From positions 1 to 8,021 of the forward strand of contig DKFQ01000041.1 in NCBI GenBank assembly GCA_002452425.1: 8,021 bases of DNA, written 5' to 3'. The position numbers and the translations under genes are program-made. This DNA comes from Sulfurimonas sp. UBA6792 (GTDB lineage Bacteria; Campylobacterota; Campylobacteria; Campylobacterales; Sulfurimonadaceae). The notes beneath the pieces were generated by a model. The model was not told the DNA's origin. It saw nothing but the letters and a program-made list of their open reading frames with translations, and made no database searches. Position 1 is the first letter of the stretch. Each line of letters starts with the position of its first letter. This document shows positions 5,974 to 8,021 of this stretch, in pieces.

Positions 5974-8021
5974 TGAAAGGATTAATCTCTTTTTCACTTA
6001 CGCAAAGACTTTTTATATCTCTGTTTGCCGTTGTGATTTTAGGGTTCGGCGTTAAATCCTATAACAATCTTCCCGTTGATGCTTTTCCCGATATTTCGCC
6101 CACGCAGGTAAAGATTATTATGAAATCAAGCGGCATGACGCCCGATGAAGTCGAGTCGCGAATTGTTATTCCTATTGAGATGGGAATGCTCGGTATTCCT
6201 CATCAAACTGTCATGCGTTCAACCGCAAAATACGGTATTTGCGATATTGCCATCGACTTTGAAGAGGGCACGGATATATACTGGGCAAGACAGCAAGTAA
6301 CTGAGAGGCTAAGCGGCATCGCTGATGAGTTGCCTGCAAATCTAGAGGGTGGATTAGCGCCTATCAGTACGCCTTTGAGCGAAATTTTAATGTTTACTAT
6401 TGAGTCAAAAACACTTGATTTAAGCGAAAAACGCTCTCTGCTTGATTGGGTAATTTCGCCGAAAATTCGCTCTATCAGCGGAGTTGCGGAAGTCAATGCG
6501 CTTGGCGGCAAAGTAAAGACTTATGAAGTCACCCCTAAGCTTGAAGCTATGCGCACTTATGGCATCACGCTAGAGAAGCTTATAGCAACGCTTGAAGAGA
6601 ATAACCTAAATGACGGTGCAGGGCGTCTCACGCAGGGAGTAAACAGTATTCTTGTACGCAGTGTCGGACGTGTCAACGACATATTTGATATTAAAAACCT
6701 AAGTGTTGCTTCTGTCGGTGGCAAAGTAATCTCCATAGGCGATGTGGCGGATGTTAAAATAGGATATCTCAGCAGAGCAGGCTTCTCTACAAAAAACGCT
6801 CAAGGAGAGGCTGTTCAGGGTGTTGTACTGGGACTAAAAGGTGCAAACACCTCAAAAGTGCTTCAAGAGGTAAAAGAGAAACTTGCAGAAATGGAATCTT
6901 CTCTCCCCAAAGATACAAAAATAGATATTTTTTATGACCGTTCCACTCTTGTCAATCTGGCGACCGATACTGTAAAAAGCTCATTGCTTGAAGCAGTTAT
7001 ACTGATTGTCATAGTGCTTTTACTTATGCTTGGAAATTTTGCTTCAGCCCTTAGCGTAGCGCTTATTTTACCTTTTGCCCTGCTGATGAGCTTTATAGCT
7101 ATGGATTACTTTGGACTCAGTGCCAACCTGATGAGTTTGGGCGGTCTTGCCATCGCTGTTGGTATATTGGTAGATTCAGCCGTTGTTATGGTTGAACATA
7201 TAACGGCAGAACTTGGAAATCCAAAGCAAAAAAATGAGAACAAAGTACATATTATTTACAATGCCGCTCTTGAGATGGCACCCTCAATAGTTACGGGAGT
7301 GCTTATCATCATCATCGTATTTATGCCGCTTTTGACGCTTGAGGGACTTGAGGGAAAGCTCTTTAAGCCCGTGGCTCTAAGCATCGTATTTGCTCTCTTT
7401 AGCTCTCTAATCCTCTCTCTTACGCTTATCCCAGTAATAAGCTCATTTATCTTAAAGATTCGCAAAGACAAAGAGTCTTGGCTGATAAAAGCACTTTTAA
7501 AGGGGTTTAAACCATCTCTTGACTTTGCCATAAAACACTCTACGGCAGTGTTTGTAACGGTATTTCTTCTCTTTGGAGGCTCGCTGTATCTTGCTTCAAA
7601 AACGGGAAAAGCATTTATGCCCACGATGGATGAGGGAACTTTGATTGCCATGATAGAGTCCCTGCCCTCCATCTCTCTTGAAGAGAGTATCGAGTTAAAT
7701 AAAAAAATCCAAACCAAACTTATGTCCGATGTGCCTGAAATTTCATCTATCATTGCAAGAACCGGTACGGATGAGTTAGGACTTGATCCCATGAGTTTAA
7801 ACGACACAGACACTTTTTTCATACTAAAGCCCATGAAAGAGTGGCGTGAGCAGTCAAAAGAGTGGATGAAAAACCAAATAAGAGCCTCACTTGACTCTAT
7901 GGTAGGCGTTGAATATGTATTTACACAGCCTATTGAGATGCGTGTATCGGAGATGCTCACGGGAGTACGCGGCGATTTGGCAATCGACATCTTTGGAGAC
8001 GACCATAATGAACTTGAGAGA
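5973..8021 (+). CDS. Heavy-metal efflux RND pump, CzcA/CusA family, C-terminus beyond window
   Basis: These are the first 683 codons of an inner-membrane proton-driven pump that normally has about 1,020-1,050 residues; the rest lies past the right edge. TM1 is about 10-30, then the first porter part, with VDAFPDISPTQVKI (35-48) typical of the HME-RND group. TM2-TM6 fall between about 335 and 495, and TM7 at about 523-541. The TM4 signature is AVGILVDSAVVMVEH (395-409). Asp401 and Glu408 match the conserved D408 and E415 of CzcA, but the D402 position is Ala395 and the usual Asn after the Glu is His409. FMPTMDEGTL (548-557) and FTQPIEMR...GVRGDLAIDIFGDD (650-677) are CzcA-like. M560 falls at the place of CusA metal-binding M573. 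The ATG shares its A with the upstream TAA, and AAAAGG (5961-5966) lies 6 bases before it. The metal is uncertain. Confidence 0.93.
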   Translation, partial: MKGLISFSLTQRLFISLFAVVILGFGVKSYNNLPVDAFPDISPTQVKIIMKSSGMTPDEVESRIVIPIEMGMLGIPHQTVMRSTAKYGICDIAIDFEEGTDIYWARQQVTERLSGIADELPANLEGGLAPISTPLSEILMFTIESKTLDLSEKRSLLDWVISPKIRSISGVAEVNALGGKVKTYEVTPKLEAMRTYGITLEKLIATLEENNLNDGAGRLTQGVNSILVRSVGRVNDIFDIKNLSVASVGGKVISIGDVADVKIGYLSRAGFSTKNAQGEAVQGVVLGLKGANTSKVLQEVKEKLAEMESSLPKDTKIDIFYDRSTLVNLATDTVKSSLLEAVILIVIVLLLMLGNFASALSVALILPFALLMSFIAMDYFGLSANLMSLGGLAIAVGILVDSAVVMVEHITAELGNPKQKNENKVHIIYNAALEMAPSIVTGVLIIIIVFMPLLTLEGLEGKLFKPVALSIVFALFSSLILSLTLIPVISSFILKIRKDKESWLIKALLKGFKPSLDFAIKHSTAVFVTVFLLFGGSLYLASKTGKAFMPTMDEGTLIAMIESLPSISLEESIELNKKIQTKLMSDVPEISSIIARTGTDELGLDPMSLNDTDTFFILKPMKEWREQSKEWMKNQIRASLDSMVGVEYVFTQPIEMRVSEMLTGVRGDLAIDIFGDDHNELER

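Noticed and set aside
7256..7990. 244-codon open frame on the minus strand opposite the RND pump
   Set aside because: The plus strand here encodes well-conserved HME-RND sequence. The antisense translation is Ser/Ile-rich with no recognisable domain, as expected from a shadow frame.

Overview
The window looks like chromosomal DNA of a Campylobacterota (epsilonproteobacterial) organism, probably of the Sulfurimonas/Sulfuricurvum type. This rests on general character: low to moderate G+C, A/T-rich third codon positions, tightly packed genes with 4-base overlaps, and Lys/Glu/Ser/Leu-rich proteins. No rRNA or other marker gene is present, so the assignment is an inference. No tRNA, rRNA, CRISPR array, insertion sequence or integrase was seen.

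Left half (minus strand, read right to left): three genes in one apparent operon. First comes a 421-residue protein of unknown function with an N-terminal unassigned part and a C-terminal solenoid of 24-26-residue repeats resembling leucine-rich-repeat variants (LRV). Its stop codon overlaps (ATGA) the start of a MoxR-type AAA+ ATPase with intact Walker A, Walker B, sensor 1 and arginine-finger-like motifs. The ATPase stop directly abuts the start of a VWA-like/putative metallopeptidase (DUF2201-type) protein, which runs off the left edge. MoxR plus VWA-type pairs usually act as an ATP-driven remodelling machine with a metal-binding adaptor. Here the LRV protein is a plausible third component or substrate-recognition subunit.

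Middle (2887-3003): a 117-base divergent intergenic region. It contains two inverted repeats and candidate -10 hexamers on both strands lying only 6 bases from each start codon, so both flanking genes may be transcribed leaderless or nearly so.

Right half (plus strand): a heavy-metal-efflux type operon. Two small exported proteins come first: a 104-residue protein with a Cys/His cluster, and a 106-residue PepSY-like protein. They are followed by an outer-membrane TolC/CzcC-type channel, a periplasmic adaptor (CzcB/CusB-type) and an inner-membrane HME-RND pump (CzcA/CusA-type) that is cut by the right edge after 683 codons. The last four genes overlap by 1-4 bases. Together they would form a tripartite CBA pump moving metal ions from the periplasm (and perhaps the cytoplasm) out of the cell. 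The pump has mixed CzcA- and CusA-like signature positions, so the metal (Zn/Co/Cd/Ni versus Cu/Ag) cannot be decided from sequence alone.
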